The notes below the pieces were generated by a model. It was not told the origin of the DNA. It saw nothing but the letters and a program-made list of their open reading frames with translations, and did not search any database. Below are positions 5,668 through 7,226 of a stretch of DNA of 7,226 nt, piece by piece. The translations under genes and the position numbers were made by a program. Position 1 is the first letter of the stretch, and each line of letters starts with the position of its first letter. Origin of the DNA: an uncultured Chloroflexota bacterium (lineage in GTDB: Bacteria; Chloroflexota; Anaerolineae; Aggregatilineales; Phototrophicaceae); the NCBI GenBank assembly GCA_903904765.1, contig CAIVEA010000286.1:1-7226 (forward strand), written 5' to 3'.

Positions 5668-6603
5668 CTATCCTAGCGCCGCAATGAGCGCGTCCGCCGT
5701 CCCCGCCCGTTCGATCAACCCACAGGCTTGCAAGCGCCGGATGAGGTCAATCCACTCGGTGCGGCGCGAGTCGCGTTCCAGCACCGGACGCAAAATGGCG
5801 GCGGCAGTGGCTACATCCCCCACCTTATCCGCCAGCGTAACAGCCTGCCAGAACGGGAGTTCCTCTTGATCGGGCGACAGCGCCCGCGCCCGCTGCCAGC
5901 ACTCCAGCGCGGCGGCCACATCTCCACTCGTCAAAGCATCATAACCGTCGCCATCCACCCACTGTGCAGCGCGAATCGCCAGCAACCGCGCCAGTTCGCG
6001 CAGCGGTTCGGCATGTTCATCCACGCGCAGATCGTAGCGATAGTGCCACGACAGCGCCCCCTCTTCGCCCGGTACAACCACCAGCGCGGCGGACTGCATC
6101 CCGCGAATATCGCCATCTTCGCCCTGCGCGGCTTGCAACGCCGCCAGCATCCGCGCCGCCAGATCGCCCGCAGTGGACTCGTAGGCTTTCGCCATCGCTG
6201 CCGGAACGGTGTTGCGGGTCATCATGTTGGCCTGCACGGTGTAGCCTTCGCCCACATGATGACCAGCGAACGCGATACAGCCCTCGCCCGTCCATGCGGC
6301 AGCACGTCCCTGTGCGTCCACCACGCCCACCTGACGACGGTGTGCGCCTTCATCGGTAGCGACCAAACCGGCCACTACGCGCTCGGCGGGGATGCCCTGC
6401 GCCAGCATTTCCAGCCCCATCGGCCCAAACTTGAAATTTGCCAGCGACTGCGACGCAATCGCGCCCACGTTGGGCAGCAGCGCCGGAACCCGCGCCCCCA
6501 CGCAAATCTGATGCGTTTGCACCGCCACGCCCAATTCGCCCGTTTTGGGATCACGCGCCACAATGCTATAGGTGCTGAATAGTTCAGTCCAATGGAATGC
6601 CAT
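5668..6603 (-). CDS. DUF1028 family protein with TPR-like C-terminal region
   Basis: The preferred form is 311 aa, starting at the ATG at 6603. It opens with STYSIVARDPKTGELGVAV (10-28), the hallmark N terminus of DUF1028. Other family-typical stretches are GEGYTVQANMM (118-128), GEDGDIRGMQSAALVVV (161-177) and the DLRVDEHAEPLRELARLL region (191-208). By recollection DUF1028 has an Ntn-hydrolase-like fold, but its substrate is not established. Residues about 223-300 form helical pairs that look TPR-like (GDVAAALECWQRARALSPDQ, then GDVATAAAILRPVLERD), so the protein may dock a partner. The frame is open for 63 more codons upstream to 6792, but that extension would be coded inside the divergent gene that starts at 6695 and does not resemble the family. 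The Shine-Dalgarno is weak (AGGA about 13 nt upstream). No operon partner is seen. The stop is TAG. Confidence 0.88.
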   Translation of the reverse strand: MAFHWTELFSTYSIVARDPKTGELGVAVQTHQICVGARVPALLPNVGAIASQSLANFKFGPMGLEMLAQGIPAERVVAGLVATDEGAHRRQVGVVDAQGRAAAWTGEGCIAFAGHHVGEGYTVQANMMTRNTVPAAMAKAYESTAGDLAARMLAALQAAQGEDGDIRGMQSAALVVVPGEEGALSWHYRYDLRVDEHAEPLRELARLLAIRAAQWVDGDGYDALTSGDVAAALECWQRARALSPDQEELPFWQAVTLADKVGDVATAAAILRPVLERDSRRTEWIDLIRRLQACGLIERAGTADALIAALG

Positions 6604-6694
6604 GAGTGAATCTATCCTGTAATTCGTGTTCGTGTGCGACAGAAATACCATAGAATGACGGTCAGGTATAGTGTGAACCATAAGGGGATTGCCC
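6604..6694. promoter_or_regulatory. Divergent intergenic region, DUF1028 gene / membrane-protein gene
   Basis: This 91-bp gap must carry the starts of both divergent genes. On the plus strand TATAGT (6667-6672) is a five-of-six match to a -10 element but lacks a recognisable -35; it would give a leader of only about 16 nt. AAGGGG (6682-6687) is a good Shine-Dalgarno 7 nt before the ATG at 6695. On the minus strand I see no convincing promoter for the DUF1028 gene. Confidence 0.35.
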
Positions 6695-7226
6695 ATGCTG
6701 CGCGTAACCGAACTGCTTTTCGGGAAGCAACCGGAACGAAGCGATCTGCTGTTGATTCTGGCAACAGCCGTATGCGGCGCGGCGCTGGTCATGCGGCAGA
6801 CGGGGGCGCTTACACCACTTCAGCAGATCATCCTGCTAGTGCTGGCGCTAGATGTGCTGGGGGGCATGGTCGCCAACGTGACCCGCGCCACCAACAACTG
6901 GTACGCCAGCCGTGCGCCTGCGCTGTCGTACCTGTTTCTGGCGGTTCATGCCGCGCAGCCCCTTATCGCTGTCCTGTTCCTGAACGCGGACGGCGCATTC
7001 TTCACGTACCTGTACGGCTACAGCCTGATCGCTGGCAGTATGGTTATCCGGCGGCGGCACACCCCATCGCATCGGGGGCTGGCTGCCGCACTGATGGTGT
7101 TGGGCATGGTCGGCTATAGCACGTTCATCACGCCACCGCCCTATCTAGCGTGGTTCGGCTATGCTTACCTGTTCAAGCTGGTGTACGCCTTCGCAGTGGA
7201 TCACACTCAAGTGTCGCCTCTGGACA
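6695..7226 (+). CDS. Multi-pass membrane protein of unknown function (3' end cut by window)
   Basis: The reading frame from ATG at 6695 stays open through 177 codons to the window edge, so the gene is partial at its 3' end. It starts with a short polar N terminus (MLRVTELLFGKQPERSD), followed by about five or six predicted membrane segments (roughly 18-34, 42-62, 77-95, 100-117, 127-145 and 149-168). A conserved-looking stretch, DVLGGMVANVTRATNNWY (53-70), spans the end of the second segment and the next loop; its Gly, Asn and Thr residues suggest a functional site. RRRH at 119-122 fits a cytoplasmic loop by the positive-inside rule. A strong Shine-Dalgarno, AAGGGG, lies 7 nt upstream. I do not recognise the family. 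It is divergent from the DUF1028 gene. Codon use (GC-rich third positions) matches its neighbours and supports real coding. Confidence 0.8.
   Translation, partial: MLRVTELLFGKQPERSDLLLILATAVCGAALVMRQTGALTPLQQIILLVLALDVLGGMVANVTRATNNWYASRAPALSYLFLAVHAAQPLIAVLFLNADGAFFTYLYGYSLIAGSMVIRRRHTPSHRGLAAALMVLGMVGYSTFITPPPYLAWFGYAYLFKLVYAFAVDHTQVSPLD

Noticed and set aside
5647..5675. Hairpin around the DUF1028 stop (TAGGA/TCCTA with an inner AGC/GCT) as an intrinsic terminator
   Set aside because: On the minus strand it is followed by A residues, not a T-run, and the stem is short and interrupted, so it does not fit an intrinsic terminator.
5728..6582. Long plus-strand open frame (284 codons) opposite the DUF1028 gene
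   Set aside because: It is an antisense shadow: its translation is rich in His, Arg and Gln, has no domain character, and the minus-strand DUF1028 reading explains the region fully.
6604..6792. N-terminal extension of the DUF1028 protein to 6792
   Set aside because: The DUF1028 hallmark begins soon after the Met at 6603. The extension is Ser/Arg-rich, unlike the family, and overlaps the divergent membrane-protein gene.
1..7226. tRNA, rRNA, CRISPR array, insertion sequence or prophage signatures
   Set aside because: I saw no regularly spaced repeats, terminal inverted repeats, transposase or integrase motifs, and no tRNA-like cloverleaf; coding density and composition are even throughout.

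Overview
The window is a moderately GC-rich, densely packed bacterial chromosome segment with seven complete protein genes and one that runs off the right edge. No RNA genes, mobile elements or CRISPR arrays were seen. The gene set fits a member of the Chloroflexota, perhaps Anaerolineae-like: a YchF-type P-loop protein of the 'GLPNSGKTT' kind, a DUF1028 protein, a LACTB2-like metallo-beta-lactamase-fold enzyme, a 'GxxxGxxQ' repeat membrane protein, and many GTG/TTG starts. This placement is inferred from protein character alone and is tentative.

Left block (4-1821, minus strand): three tightly linked genes read leftwards. They are a small 135-aa multi-pass membrane protein, a 185-aa membrane protein with three internal GxxxGxxQ repeats (11-nt gap, TTG start), and a 282-aa soluble protein with a C-terminal J domain (8-bp overlap, GTG start). 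This is the least understood part of the window: two membrane proteins apparently co-translated with a putative DnaK co-chaperone whose N-terminal domain I do not recognise.

Centre: a 99-bp divergent intergenic region (1822-1920) separates this block from a plus-strand metallo-beta-lactamase-fold hydrolase (1921-2907). The hydrolase converges on, and overlaps by 14 bp, the last gene of a second minus-strand operon (5528-2894). That operon reads ychF-like P-loop NTPase, then a small STAS/SpoIIAA-like protein, then a GT4-type glycosyltransferase, with gaps of 15 and 10 nt. A good sigma-70-type promoter (TTGTCC-17-TATACT on the minus strand) lies upstream of ychF. It is flanked by a 21-bp-spaced direct repeat upstream and a 7-bp tandem repeat in the leader.

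Right block: a DUF1028 protein with a TPR-like tail (6603-5668, minus) is divergent, across a 91-bp intergenic region, from a multi-pass membrane protein (6695 to the window end, plus). No stretch over 300 bases lacks a gene; the only sizeable gaps are 1822-1920, 5529-5667 and 6604-6694. No convincing intrinsic terminator was found.
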